Source: Bathynomus jamesi
Taxonomy: Eukaryota; Arthropoda; Malacostraca; Isopoda; Cirolanidae
Direction of reading: 5' to 3'
DNA length: 64,000 nt
Assembly: GCA_023014485.1 (NCBI GenBank)
Contig: JAJOZX010001727.1
Location: 708,001-772,000 of the forward strand
Shown here: positions 41,804 to 54,238 of the stretch, one piece after another
How positions within the stretch are numbered: position 1 is the first letter of the stretch
How the letters are laid out: every line of letters begins with the position of its first letter
Translations under genes and position numbers: made by a program
The notes under the pieces: generated by a model
Seen by the model: the letters and a program-made list of their open reading frames with translations, nothing else
What the model was told of the DNA's origin: nothing
Database searches by the model: none

Positions 41804-44800
41804 CAGGGCGGCTTCTTAATGAATGCAATGCATGCAATGCATGCGTAAATAAAATACTCAATGAATTTAAAATTATTATTTAAGTTAAAAAAATAAAGTT
41901 AAAATTATTATTTATTATTTAATCTCTTGATGGCAATTATTATTTAAGTTCATCATTTAAATGTGTTCTAGTCGATTTTTTTATAAATATTCAGTTTTAG
42001 GTTTTCATTAAAAATAGCTTAAAGATTTTTTTTATGAATTTATTTACTGAAAATCTAAACTGAATACAGTATTTATTTTCCACAGGAGTAAAAATCACCG
42101 ATTCGAAATAGAAAACAAAGGCGTAACCCGAGCCAAAGGACGAGCAATATTGACCTTTATGTACAAGTAGTTGAAATAACAATTACTTTCTCCGTTATTT
42201 TTCACATTTTTGGAATGCATTTATTAAAATTGTATTTATGAATGTAAAAGTGCATTAATATTAGTAATATTCTACATGAAAATGAATAAATTAACATGTT
42301 TTAATGATATCACATTCTGACGGCGTAATCAATCTGAGTAGTGATTTCACGAATAATAAAACAATGGAAAAAGAATCTTATGCTTTTATTTATAAGAACT
42401 ATAATTGCATGGTGACTGTAGTTTGAAAATCAAATCTGCAAAAAGTGGCATCATTTTCGATTGTAGAGTTACCAATTAGCGCATTTGTTTAATTTTCCAA
42501 CTTAGTTTTACTTCAGACTTAATGATAAGTTGTGAATTTGTGATTAATCTTTGTTGATAGCGTATTAACTTTTTATCTTTTACGTACAGTGATGCAAATA
42601 TTTGTGTAAGTGACTAATTGTATAAATTATTTATTTAGATGATAAATTACCCCTTTAGCAATGGCTGACGATCCAGATTTTGATATAATTCATGAATTGA
42701 AAACGAAACCATTTCAAACGCTCACTTTTGATGAAAAAAAGCTTCTAATACGCAATGGAAAGCCTACCCCAAAAATAAATTTGACCAAAGTGAACAAAGG
42801 ATTTATAAGAAAATTTAACTACCAACTTTATGATAGTGTCCGTTGGTTGTGTGGTAGTAATATAACAAACAAACTCTACTGTTGGCCATGTATATTATTT
42901 TCAAGAGAAAATTCTGTGTGGAGCGAAGTGAATAGAGGCTACGAAGATTTAAATAACATACATACGGCAATTTCACGTCACGAAAAAGCAGTAAGTCATA
43001 TTCAAGCACATTTTGATTTGAAACAATTTGGAATAAGTCGAATTGACTTGGCACTTGACAAACAAAAGGAAGTTGCTATTAGTAAACACAATGAAGAGGT
43101 ATTGAAAAATAGAGAAATTTTAAAGAGACTAATCAGAATAACGTGTTTATTAGGAACACAAGAACTTGCATTTCGTGGTCATGATGAAAGTGAGTTATCT
43201 GAAAATAGAGGAAACTTCATCGAGTTTGCCCATTGTTTAGCTGAGTATGATGAAAAACTGGAAACGCATTTAAAGGGTGCTACAGTTTTTAAAGGACTAT
43301 CTAAAACAATACAAAATGATATAATAGACTCAGTAAGTTCTGTACTTTTACATGAAATAAAAAATGAGCTTGCAAAATGCAAGCATGTTGCAGTTCTTTT
43401 GGATGAAACTTCCGATGTTAGTTGTTGTTCACAACTTTCTACCGTTGTGCGTTACGTCAATGCGAATGGAAACATTTGTGAACGATTCTTAGGATTTACT
43501 AATGTAAGTGAAGGTAGAAGTGCTAACGATATATCCGCGTTGGTGTTGAAGGAATTAAATGAGTTGGGTTGTTTAAAAAAGTTAGTCGCGCAATCATACG
43601 ATGGTGCTGCAGTTATGGCAAGCGAACTTAATGGTGTTCAAAAAAAGGTAAAGGATTCTGCCCCAGAAGCTCTTTTCATACATTGTTACGCTCATAAGCT
43701 TAACCTTGTATTAAGCCAAGCAGTTTCACACATTTCTAAATGTAACTCATTCTTTTCAATGTTAGCCAGTTTATCATCATTTTTTAGCAGCTCTACAAAG
43801 CGAACAAACTTGCTTGATAGTATAGTTGGCAAACGCTTTCCTAAGCTTGCTCCGACAAGGTGGAATTACTCTTCTAGATTAGTTGAAACTGTCAAAGAGA
43901 ATAGACAAAGTTTAAAGAGTCTTTTCGATTATATTCAAGAAAATCCAAAGATGTTTGATGATAAAACAAAGAATGAAGCAAGAGGTTTATCTGTAGCGTT
44001 GGACTCTTTTGATTTCAATTTTTATTGAAAGTGTTTTCTAAAATTTTTCCATTAACTGAGTATTTGTTTAAAATTTTGCAAAACAAATCTATGAACATCA
44101 TTTTTGGCTCGAATACGGTTGAAATCACAATATCCAAAATTCAAGAAATTAGAGATTCGATGTTCGATGAAATATGGAAAACCGTTGTTGAAGATTTTGG
44201 TTTTCCTTCCTCAAGAAAAAAAAGTAGCACCCCAATAGAGACGAGCTACCGACAAGTCTACTTTGAACTTTGTGATAATATCATTGAGCAAATGAAAGAG
44301 CGATTTAAGTCCCTTAAAAATATGGAATTCTTAGAGCTTTTGGCTCCCAATAAAGTAAAGCCCTATGAACTATATTTTCCGGAAAAGGCTTATCAATCTT
44401 TGAAAAGTAACTACAGTTCCTTTTTCGATTTTGTTCTCCTGAAATCAGAATTAACTGTCTTATTCTCTCACAAATTTTTTGGTCAAAATGATATTCATGA
44501 ACTTCACAAATATTTACTGAACAATGAAATGATTGAAGTATTTCCGGAGATACATTCATTTATAAATTTAATCTTAACTTTGCCAATTACAACTTCGTCC
44601 GTTGAAAGATCTTTTTCGGCGCTAAAAAGAATAAAAACTTACTTAAGAAATACGCAAGAGCAGGCAAGGTTATCGAATTTAGCCTTAATTTCAATTGAAA
44701 AGTCTTTCCTCAAAAAACAAATGGAAAAAGAGAAGACTTTTATAACAAAGTCATTGAACAATTTTGCAGAAAAACAAGAAGAGCCGAATTTCAGTTTAAA

Positions 44801-45157
44801 TAATTTTAGGAATTGAACAAGGTAAGTAATAAATAAATGCTTTAAACCAATAATATACAATTTAATACTGTATATTCCAGTGCTTCATGTTTTAATAAAC
44901 TGGTGGTATCTTGTAAGTCATAATTGTCAATGTTTTATGGTTGGGATATGGGCATAAATTTCTCAAACATTATTTGTTCATAATAATTATTCCTATGCTT
45001 TGTACTGAAGTCATAGCATTAATATAATATTGGTTCTATCCTCGGTTACTACATAACTCATAAGAATACCATAAAAGACAAAATACAGCTTATCTAATAT
45101 GTACTACACTGTAATGCATGTGACTGCATGCATAAGTAAAATTACCACGAGCCGCCA

Positions 45158-45160
<3 letters not shown>
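41804..45160 (+). mobile_element. hAT-D autonomous-type element
   Basis: The 3.36-kb element lies in a TA tract with ends CAGGGCGGCTT and GAGCCGCCACTG (inverse CAGTGGCGGCTC); the left end seems to lack one base. The 8-bp duplication would be TATATATA and cannot be distinguished from the tract. The left subterminal region has ATGCAATGCATGCAATGCATG. The element carries a near-complete transposase and is found only once here. Confidence 0.88.
42661..44816 (+). pseudogene. hAT-D transposase (ZMYM-type hAT), one frameshift
   Basis: The ATG at 42661 starts a 455-codon frame. A second frame takes over at about 44010 and ends at 44816, for about 718 residues in all. A single missing T in the T-run near 44015-44020 explains the break. 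The N-terminus has a TTF/MYM-like zinc region (LYDSVRWLCGSNI, LYCWPCILF, ISRHEKAVSHIQAHF). The catalytic region follows with LLDETSDVSCCSQ, VAQSYDGAAVM and CYAHKLNLVLSQ. The C-terminal dimerisation region has LPITTSSVERSFSALKRIKT and ARLSNLALISIE. It resembles the hAT transposases related to vertebrate ZMYM1-type proteins. The lesion may be a sequencing error. Confidence 0.9.

Positions 45161-45219
<59 letters not shown>
45161..45219. repeat. (TA)n microsatellite
   Basis: About 58 bp of TA, the continuation of the tract hit by hAT-D. Confidence 0.95.
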
Positions 45220-45224
<5 letters not shown>

Positions 45225-45582
45225 CTGGGCAGTAACGCATTACAAAAACGGCCGTTACGTAACGCGGTACTTTTTTAGTAACGGTAGCGGTAACGGCGTT
45301 ACATTTCAAATCAAGTAACTCTTTCAGTAACGACGTTACTTTTTTAGGGAAATACATTCGTTAGTCGTTACTCGTTACTTTTTATCGTAGCTCGCAATTA
45401 GTTTCTTTCGATCCTCACTCATTATTCATTAACAGTGGCGGATTATCACTGAGGCTACTGAGGCTGAAGCCTCAGGCTCCCATGCTTTGTCATGGGGAAC
45501 TTTTGTCATACTTTTGTCATGGGGAACAAAAATACAGGTTGAACAATTAAAAAAAAAAACTTCGATTTTTTTGAATCACCCT

Positions 45583-45589
<7 letters not shown>
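45220..45589 (+). repeat. Array unit 2 (short)
   Basis: hAT-A left end, hAT-B start up to CCCATGCTT, then TGTCATGGGGAACTTTTGTC and the TE-X right end to CACCCTAAATTA. One A is missing from ACAAATAACGG relative to other units. Confidence 0.9.
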
Positions 45590-45642
<53 letters not shown>

Positions 45643-45647
<5 letters not shown>

Positions 45648-46601
45648 CTGGGCAGTAACGCGTTACAAATAACGGCCGTACGTAACGCGTACTTTTTTAG
45701 TAACGGTAGCGGTAACGGCGTTACATTTCAAATCAAGTAACTCTTTCAGTAACGACGTTACTTTTTTAGGGAAATACATTCGTTAGTCGTTACTCGTTAC
45801 TTTTTATCGTAGCTCGCAATTAGTTTCTTTCGATCCTCACTCATTATTCATTAACAGTGGCGGATTATCACTGAGGCTACTGAGGCTGAAGCCTCAGGCT
45901 CCCATGCTTGAGGGGCCCCAAATCAACTGAGTTTCGATGATATATTTCGAGATTTCGCAAACTTCTTTGATTAAATATGACAGAGTACACAAACTGACTA
46001 ATTCCCTATTTTATTTTATGTTTTATAGGCCCTAAAGTGAAGTTTGTTCAATACCGTTTGGTTTTGGCAAACGGTAAAATACACTGTATTAAGGTTCTTT
46101 TAAGTTTGTTTCTCAATTAGCCTGAGCACCGTACATATAATTCGTGTAAATGCACTATACATGTACATGTATTGTTCATAAAAAGCTATAGAAAAGGGCA
46201 CCGATATTCTTCATTGCCCCGGGGCCCCGAGATGTCTTAATCCGCCTCTGTTCATTAACCGTTAAAAATTTGTCCCTTCACTATGAGCGAGGTGTGCATG
46301 TTGGCCGTTGGCATGCTGGCAGCCTACCCCCATCCAACCTCTCCCCCTACACTGACAGCAATGTCAAAGTAAAAAGGCGAAGAACCCTGGAGCAGGGAGG
46401 GACCTAAGTTCAACAGAGGTTTCGTCATTCCTCTCATCTGGGCCTTCACGGCACGTTAGCTCTGCATCCTTCCCATCCACTAACTTTAAAAATATGTTTA
46501 TTAAACTTGACACTCCTATACCATCTAGTGCCGCTCTTGAGCGGGTTTTTTTCAGTAGGGAAGGATATACTGCGTCCGAAACGAGGCTCGCTCTTAGATG
46601 C

Positions 46602-46605
<4 letters not shown>
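45643..46605 (+). repeat. Array unit 3 (long)
   Basis: Complete long unit of 963 bp with hAT-B at 45855-46250. The private variants CGGCCGTACGTAACGCGTAC and GACAGCAATGTC are visible. Confidence 0.9.
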
Positions 46606-46642
<37 letters not shown>

Positions 46643-46647
<5 letters not shown>

Positions 46648-47010
46648 CTGGGCAGTAACGCGTTACAAATAACGGCCGTTACTTAACGCGGTACTTTTTT
46701 AGTAACGGTAGCGGTAACGGCGTTACATTTCAAATCAAGTAACTCTTTCAGTAACGACGTTACTTTTTTAGGGAAATACATTCGTTAGTCGTTACTCGTT
46801 ACTTTTTATCGTAGCTCGCAATTAGTTTCTTTCGATCCTCACTTATTATTCATTAACAGTGGCGGATTATCACTGAGGCTACTGAGGCTGAAGCCTCAGG
46901 CTCCCATGCTTTGTCATGGGGAACTTTTGTCATACTTTTGTCATGGGGAACAAAAATACAGGTTGATCAATTAAAAAAAAAAACTTCGATTTTTTTGAAT
47001 CACCCTAAAT

Positions 47011-47011
<1 letters not shown>
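46643..47011 (+). repeat. Array unit 4 (short)
   Basis: Short unit with hAT-B truncated at CCCATGCTT and fused to the TE-X right end; it has the variant GGTTGATCAATT. Confidence 0.9.
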
Positions 47012-47041
<30 letters not shown>

Positions 47042-47058
47042 ATATATATATATATATA

Positions 47059-48017
47059 CAGAGCTGGGCAGTAACGCGTTACAAATAACGGCCGTTACGT
47101 AACGCGGTACTTTTTTAGTAACGGTAGCGGTAACGGCGTTACATTTCAAATCAAGTAACTCTTTCAGTAACGACGTTACTTTTTTAGGGAAATACATTCG
47201 TTAGTCGTTACTCGTTACTTTTATCGTAGCTCGCAATTAGTTTCTTTCGATCTTCACTCATTATTCATTAACAGTGGCGGATTATCACTGAGGCTACTGA
47301 GGCTGAAGCCTCAGGCTCCCATGCTTGAGGGGCCCCAAATCAACTGAGTTTCGATGATATATTTCGAGATTTCGCAAACTTCTTTGATTAAATATGACAG
47401 AGTACACAAACTGACTAATTCCCTATTTTATTTTATGTTTTATAGGCCCTAAAGTGAAGTTTGTTCAATACCGTTTGGTTTTGGCAAACGGTAAAATACA
47501 CTGTATTAAGGTTCTTTTAAGTTTGTTTCTCAATTAGCCTGAGCACCGTACATATAATTCGTGTAAATGCACTATACATGTACATGTATTGTTCATAAAA
47601 AGCTATAGAAAAGGGCACCGATATTCTTCATTGCCCCGGGGCCCCGAGATGTCTTAATCCGCGCCTGTTCATTAACCGTTAAAATTTGTCCCTTCACTAT
47701 GAGCGAGGTGTGCATGTTGGCCGTTGGCATGCTGGCAGCCTACCCCCATCCAACCTCTCCCCCTACACTGACAGCAGTGTCAAAGTAAAAAGGCGAAGAA
47801 CCCTGGAGCAGGGAGGGACCTAAGTTCAACAGAGGTTTCGTCATTCCTCTCATCTGGGCCTTCACGGCACGTTAGCTCTGCATCCTTCCCATCCACTAAC
47901 TTTAAAAATATGTTTATTAAACTTGACACTCCTATACCATCTAGTGCCGCTCTTGAGCGCGTTTTTTTCAGTAGGGAAGGATATACTGCGTCCGAAACGA
48001 GGCTCGCTCTTAGATGC

Positions 48018-48021
<4 letters not shown>
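47059..48021 (+). repeat. Array unit 5 (long)
   Basis: Long unit with hAT-B at 47272-47667, whose right end is altered (CCGCGCCTG). It carries the GAGCGCG variant of the transposase remnant. Confidence 0.9.
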
Positions 48022-48054
<33 letters not shown>

Positions 48055-48058
<4 letters not shown>

Positions 48059-49018
48059 GCTGGGCAGTAACGCGTTACAAATAACGGCCGTTACGTAACA
48101 CGGTACTTTTTTAGTAACGGTAGCGGTAACGGCGTTACATTTCAAATCAAGTAACTCTTTCAGTAACGACGTTACTTTTTTAGGGAAATACATTCGTTAG
48201 TCGTTACTCGTTACTTTTTATCGTAGCTCGCAATTAGTTTCTTTCGATCCTCACTCATTATTCATTAACAGTGGCGGATTATCACTGAGGCTACTGAGGC
48301 TGAAGCCTCAGGCTCCCATGCTTGAGGGGCCCCAAATCAACTGAGTTTCGATGATATATTTCGAGATTTCGCAAACTTCTTTGATTAAATATGACAGAGT
48401 ACACAAACTGACTAATTCCCTATTTTATTTTATGTTTTATAGGCCCTAAAGTGAAGTTTGTTCAATACCGTTTGGTTTTGGCAAACGGTAAAATACACTG
48501 TATTAAGGTTCTTTTAAGTTTGTTTCTCAATTAGCCTGAGCACCGTACATATAATTCGTGTAAATGCACTATACATGTACATGTATTGTTCATAAAAAGC
48601 TATAGAAAAGGGCACCGATATTCTTCATTGCCCGGGGGCCCCGAGATGTCTTAATCCGCCTCTGTTCATTAACCGTTAAAAATTTGTCCCTTCACTATGA
48701 GCGAGGTGTGCATGTTGGCCGTTGGCATGCTGGCAGCCTACCCCCATCCAACCTCTCCCCCTACACTGACAGCAGTGTCAAAGTAAAAAGGCGAAGAACC
48801 CTGGAGCAGGGAGGGACCTAAGTTCAACAGAGGTTTCGTCATTCCTCTCATCTGGGCCTTCACGGCACGTTAGCTCTGCATCCTTCCCATCCACTAACTT
48901 TAAAAATATGTTTATTAAACTTGACACTCCTATACCATCTAGTGCCGCTCTTGAGCGGGTTTTTTTCAGTAGGGAAGGATATACTGCGTCCGAAACGAGG
49001 CTCGCTCTTAGATGCAAT

Positions 49019-49020
<2 letters not shown>
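48055..49020 (+). repeat. Array unit 6 (long)
   Basis: Long unit of 966 bp with hAT-B at 48269-48664; it carries the GAGCGGG variant. Confidence 0.9.
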
Positions 49021-49052
<32 letters not shown>

Positions 49053-49253
49053 CTGGGCAGTAACGCGTTACAAATAACGGCCGTTACGTAACGCGGTACT
49101 TTTTTAGTAACGGTAGCGGTAACGGCGTTACATTTCAAATCAAGTAACTCTTTCAGTAACGACGTTACTTTTTTAGGGAAATACATTCGTTAGTCGTTAC
49201 TCGTTACTTTTTATCGTAGCTCGCAATTAGTTTCTTTCGATCCTCACTCATTA

Positions 49254-52230
49254 CACCGTGTAACACAAAATTTGTCCATGAGTTAAAACTATTATTTTCT
49301 GATTTTTTAGGGCATAAATAAGTAAAAATGAGCAGTCACCAAGTTCAGACTTCGGTTCTGAGTTCATGAGATCGATTTATTGATTTTTTGCCATTTTTGC
49401 TTATTAATTTAAGGATTTTTCACACTATCTGCTTTTAAACCAAATGAATCCTGTTAAGTATAATTTTAATTGATGTTAACACGATTATTATGATAAATCA
49501 ATGATGAAAAATGAAGTTCTCCAGGCCCCGTCTTTAGAAATGAAAATAAAAAGAAGGAAACGAGTAGGGAATAATTATGTATTATAATATGTTAATACAC
49601 AGACAGTGATACAGTGCAGTGATGCAGAGCGTTGATAAAGAGTATTGCTACGGAGAATTGATACAGAATTGATACAAAAATTCTAGCGTTATAGTTTAAT
49701 CAAAAAGAAGTTTGTATACGAGATTGGCGATTGTATTTCAGTTCACTCTCACGCAAAAGGTTCCAGATATAGTCCCCCATCATACTTTCATTGTACTGTC
49801 CCTTGTAGCGTTCCTCGAAAGAGCTGACATCCTGGTGAAATCTTTCACCTTGTTCTTCTGAGTAGTCTCCCATGTTTTCTTTGAACTCATCAAGGTGGGC
49901 GTGTAGTACGTGCAGTTTCAGCGACATCCGGCAGCCCATGCTCCGGTACGTGTCCACAAGTTCGTCAACGATTTCCCTGTAGTTCTCTGCCTTGTGGTTT
50001 CCGAGGAAACATTTGACTAGAGAAAAGAAGCTTGTCCAAGCTGCCCGCTCAACCTCAGACAGCTTCTCAGGAAAGCTGTCGGAGTCAATAAGTCGCTTCA
50101 CCTGAGGGCCCACAAATACTCCTGCTTTGATCTTCGCCTCCGACAACTTCGGGAACAACTTCTGGATGTGCTTCAAGGCCTCACCCTCTGGATCCAGCTG
50201 TTTAACAAACTGCTTAATGATGCCCAATTTGATGTGCAGGGGTGGCATCAGCACTTTCGTTGGCTCCACCAGCGGCTCTTGCTTCACGTTATGGGCCCCA
50301 ACTCATAGCCAGCCGGTCCTGAGGGGCCAGTTCCTCTTCTCGTAGTGAAGGGCTGTATTTCGGCTATCCCAGAGGCACAGATAGCAAGGGAACTTGGTGA
50401 AGCCTCCCTGAAGCCCCATCAAGAAGGCCACCATCTTGAAATCGCCAATGACCTCCCAGCTGAATTGGTCGTACTTCAGTGCACTCAGCAGGATTTTGAC
50501 GTTCTGGTACTCTTCTTTCATGTGCACTGAATGAGCCAGAGGAATCGAGGGCCACTGATTTGTGTTGTGCAGTAAAACAGCCTTGAGGCTTTTAGATGAA
50601 CTGTCGATGAAGAGCCGCCAGTCAGAGGTGTTGCAGGGAATGCCCACAGCGTCGAAGAGTCCTCTGATGTCATGGCAGTAGCACAACCCATCTCTAAGAG
50701 TGAAGAACACTGAAAAGCCGCGATGCCGCTTCCTCTGGGAAGTAATTCGAACGCTGTCGTCCAGTAAGTCCCACTGCTTCAGTCTGGAAATGAGCAGCTC
50801 GGCGTTGGACTTTGTCAAGGCCATTTCCCTGATGAGGTCGTTGATGTCCTCTTGGTTGGGGTAGTAGGGGCACCTTTCACCGGCCACCCGGCGTCGACGG
50901 CGCGCAGCAGATGACGCACCTTGCTCCTCCTCGGAATCATCATAGCTTGCTTCTTCTGCTGGACAAGATTGATCTCTCAAGGGAGGCTGTGGCACAGGTA
51001 GGTCCGTCGCGTTATGGGGAACAGGTGCAATAGATGACGGAATGTCAGGGTACTCAATGGGAGCGCATTCTTCCCCTTTCTTCGTTTTGTTGGGTCCACC
51101 ATACAGAAATAGCAGTCCGTGAGATGGTCTGAGGGCTCACGCCAGACACGGGGGATAGCGAAACGCATTGCCCTCTTCTCTCCTCTAAACCAACCTTCAA
51201 GAGTGCGGCGGCAGTAGTCACAGATGACATGTGGTGCCCAGCGTTTGTCTTGGTCACCGACTGGCATTCCGAAGTAGGCATGATAGGCTTCCTTTGCACG
51301 GGTGCAACTGTCCAAGCAGTGTTTTTTAGCCGTCTTTGCGAAGAACTCGCCGCACACGTAGTAGAAGGAATCCGCTGGGTATTTGCAACCACGAGCAGCC
51401 ATAACAGTAACTTCGTCACACGTCACACGTCTGAAAAAGTAAAAATAATGGATTAATTTAACCCTATATGGACATAATTCTTATTTTTGTCTTAAATTTT
51501 TTTTTACCTATATTAAACATTCATTTAGAGTACTTTGAACATAAATATGTGATTTTTAATGTAATATATATATATAAAATAATATATATATATAATATAT
51601 ATAATAATATATATAATATATATATAATGTAATATATATAATACAAATTGGACAACCTTATACCACGTGGCAAAGAAGGCATTGATGTCAGAGCCATCAA
51701 TATTGTTACGTTTCAATAAAATATTCTAGTGCTCAGTTTATCAGAATTGTTTTATATTACTTCAGCCACTCTAACAACATATATTGAGCAATAAAAATTA
51801 TTCAACTTACCTTTAATCAAATAAAGTGATAAAAAATAAAAAACGAACTGCGTAACCACACACTTTTACTTCTACTGACGCACTAACTTATTTTTTTCAT
51901 TAAAGCTCGGTTTTTCTGCAGTAGGAGTTGCCAATTCGTGATATAAACTCCTTGAACTGTTACAAATTTGACGATATCGTCATTTAAGTTAAAATGTACT
52001 TGTTTCGGTAAATATATAGTAAATTTTGAAGCGTTTACAGATCTGTCGCAGATGTCCATATAGGGTTAAAAAATAATAATATTCTTATTTCAACAAAATC
52101 GATGTACTGACAACAAACCCGAAGTTTAAAATCACTGACAGCTTTTTTCCAGTGATTTGAAGCATAATGAATCAGAAAATAAAGGTTATTGCCCAGAAAC
52201 AAAGAAAATTTTTTTGTTTGTTACACGGTG
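49254..52230 (-). mobile_element. Element E: CAC...GTG-ended DNA transposon
   Basis: The 2977-bp element begins CACCGTGTAACA and ends TGTTACACGGTG. The flanks are ATTA on the left and (A)ATTA on the right, compared with a single CATTATTC in the other units, so the target duplication is about 4 bp. The first bases CAC and a 3-4-bp duplication fit the CACTA/Mirage/Chapaev supergroup; that is inference. It carries a minus-strand gene at 49700-51426 and a TA/AATAT microsatellite at 51562-51633. It occurs once in the window. Confidence 0.85.
49700..51426 (-). pseudogene. Transposase-like gene of element E (one frameshift, one in-frame stop)
   Basis: Reading from 51426, the N-terminal part has YPADSFYYVCGEFFAKTAKK, YHAYFGMPVGDQDKRWAPHV, CDYCRRTLEGW and DCYFC, a Cys/His-rich zinc region. 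A frameshift near 51060 leads to an acidic and Arg-rich linker. The core follows with LIREMALTKSNAELLISRLK, CHDIRGLFDAVGI, WRLFIDSSSKSLKAVLLHN, DFKMVAFLMGLQGGFTKFPC and YLCLWDSR. A TGA at about 50303 interrupts before PPLHIKLGIIKQFVKQLD, GVFVGPQVKRLI, GCRMSLKLHVLHAHLDEF and EQGERFHQDVSSFEERYKG, ending at 49700. I know similar proteins only as abundant uncharacterised repeat proteins of arthropods. Two aspartates (IDSSS and GDFKM) are candidate catalytic residues. Confidence 0.75.
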
Positions 52231-52990
52231 AATTATTCATTAACAGTGGCGGATTATCACTGAGGCTACTGAGGCTGAAGCCTCAGGCTCCCATGCTTGA
52301 GGGGCCCCAAATCAACTGAGTTTCGATGATATATTTCGAGATTTCGCAAACTTCTTTGATTAAATATGACAGAGTACACAAACTGACTAATTCCCTATTT
52401 TATTTTATGTTTTATAGGCCCTAAAGTGAAGTTTGTTCAATACCGTTTGGTTTTGGCAAACGGTAAAATACACTGTATTAAGGTTCTTTTAAGTTTGTTT
52501 CTCAATTAGCCTGAGCACCGTACATATAATTCGTGTAAATGCACTATACATGTACATGTATTGTTCATAAAAAGCTATAGAAAAGGGCACCGATATTCTT
52601 CATTGCCCCGGGGCCCCGAGATGTCTTAATCCGCCTCTGTTCATTAACCGTTAAAAATTTGTCCCTTCACTATGAGCGAGGTGTGCATGTTGGCCGTTGG
52701 CATGCTGGCAGCCTACCCCCATCCAACCTCTCCCCCTACACTGACAGCAGTGTCAAAGTAAAAAGGCGAAGAACCCTGGAGCAGGGAGGGACCTAAGTTC
52801 AACAGAGGTTTCGTCATTCCTCTCATCTGGGCCTTCACGGCACGTTAGCTCTGCATCCTTCCCATCCACTAACTTTAAAAATATGTTTATTAAACTTGAC
52901 ACTCCTATACCATCTAGTGCCGCTCTTGAGCGCGTTTTTTTCAGTAGGGAAGGATATACTGCGTCCGAAACGAGGCTCGCTCTTAGATGC

Positions 52991-53037
<47 letters not shown>

Positions 53038-53039
<2 letters not shown>

Positions 53040-53400
53040 GAGCTGGGCAGTAACGCGTTACAAATAACGGCCGTTACGTAACGCGGTACTTTTTTAGTAA
53101 CGGTAGCGGTAACGGCGTTACATTTCAAATCAAGTAACTCTTTCAGTAACGACGTTACTTTTTTAGGGAAATACATTCGTTAGTCGTTACTCGTTACTTT
53201 TTATCGTAGCTCGCAATTAGTTTCTTTCGATCCTCACTCATTATTCATTAACAGTGGCGGATTATCACTGAGGCTACTGAGGCTGAAGCCTCAGGCTCCC
53301 ATGCTTTGTCATGGGGAACTTTTGTCATACTTTTGTCATGGGGAACAAAAATACAGGTTGAACAATTAAAAAAAAAAACTTCGATTTTTTGAATCACCCT

Positions 53401-53407
<7 letters not shown>
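53038..53407 (+). repeat. Array unit 8 (short)
   Basis: Short unit preceded by a TA tract ending ACACACA; it ends in the TE-X right end. Confidence 0.9.
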
Positions 53408-53436
<29 letters not shown>

Positions 53437-53441
<5 letters not shown>

Positions 53442-53800
53442 CTGGGCAGTAACGCGTTACAAATAACGGCCGTTACGTAACGCGGTACTTTTTTAGTAAC
53501 GGTAGCGGTAACGGCGTTACATTTCAAATCAAGTAACTCTTTCAGTAACGACGTTACTTTTTTAGGGAAATACATTCGTTAGTCGTTACTCGTTACTTTT
53601 TATCGTAGCTCGCAATTAGTTTCTTTCGATCCTCACTCATTATTCATTAACAGTGGCGGATTATCACTGAGGCTACTGAGGCTGAAGCCTCAGGCTCCCA
53701 TGCTTTGTCATGGGGAACTTTTGTCATACTTTTGTCATGGGGAACAAAAATACAGGTTGAACAATTAAAAAAAAAAACTTCGATTTTTTTGAATCACCCT

Positions 53801-53806
<6 letters not shown>
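53437..53806 (+). repeat. Array unit 9 (short)
   Basis: Short unit, practically identical to unit 8 (about 399-bp period). Confidence 0.9.
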
Positions 53807-53836
<30 letters not shown>

Positions 53837-53841
<5 letters not shown>

Positions 53842-54199
53842 CTGGGCAGGAACGCGTTACAAATAACGGCCGTTACGTAACGCGGTACTTTTTTAGTAAC
53901 GGTAGCGGTAACGGCGTTACATTTCAAATCAAGTAACTCTTTCAGTAACGACGTTACTTTTTTAGGGAAATACATTCGTTAGTCGTTACTCGTTACTTTT
54001 TATCGTAGCTCGCAATTAGTTTCTTTCGATCCTCACTCATTATTCATTAACAGTGGCGGATTATCACTGAGGCTACTGAGGCTGAAGCCTCAGGCTCCCA
54101 TGCTTTGTCATGGGGAACTTTTGTCATACTTTGTCATGGGGAACAAAAATACAGGTTGAACAATTAAAAAAAAAAACTTCGATTTTTTTGAATCACCCT

Positions 54200-54204
<5 letters not shown>
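53837..54204 (+). repeat. Array unit 10 (short)
   Basis: Short unit with the variant GGGCAGGAACGCG and one T fewer in CATACTTTGTC. Confidence 0.9.

Positions 54205-54233
<29 letters not shown>

Positions 54234-54238
<5 letters not shown>

Larger units (their letters stand above)
49048..52995 (+). repeat. Array unit 7 (long, split by element E)
   Basis: The hAT-A left end is interrupted at 49253 and resumes after 52230. hAT-B lies at 52244-52639, and the right part ends at about 52995. It carries the GAGCGCG variant. Confidence 0.9.

Noticed and set aside
45142..45357. ORFs with long IYIYIY runs across TA tracts (several in 45000-53200)
   Set aside because: Pure translation of (TA)n joined to subterminal repeats. 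Not genes.
46364..46603. A 79-codon minus-strand ORF (starting MHLRASLVSDAVYPS) present identically at 41544, 46364, 47780, 48778, 52753 and 54949
   Set aside because: It is antisense to the hAT-A transposase remnant and is conserved only because the satellite units are nearly identical. Identity of non-coding parts is equally high.
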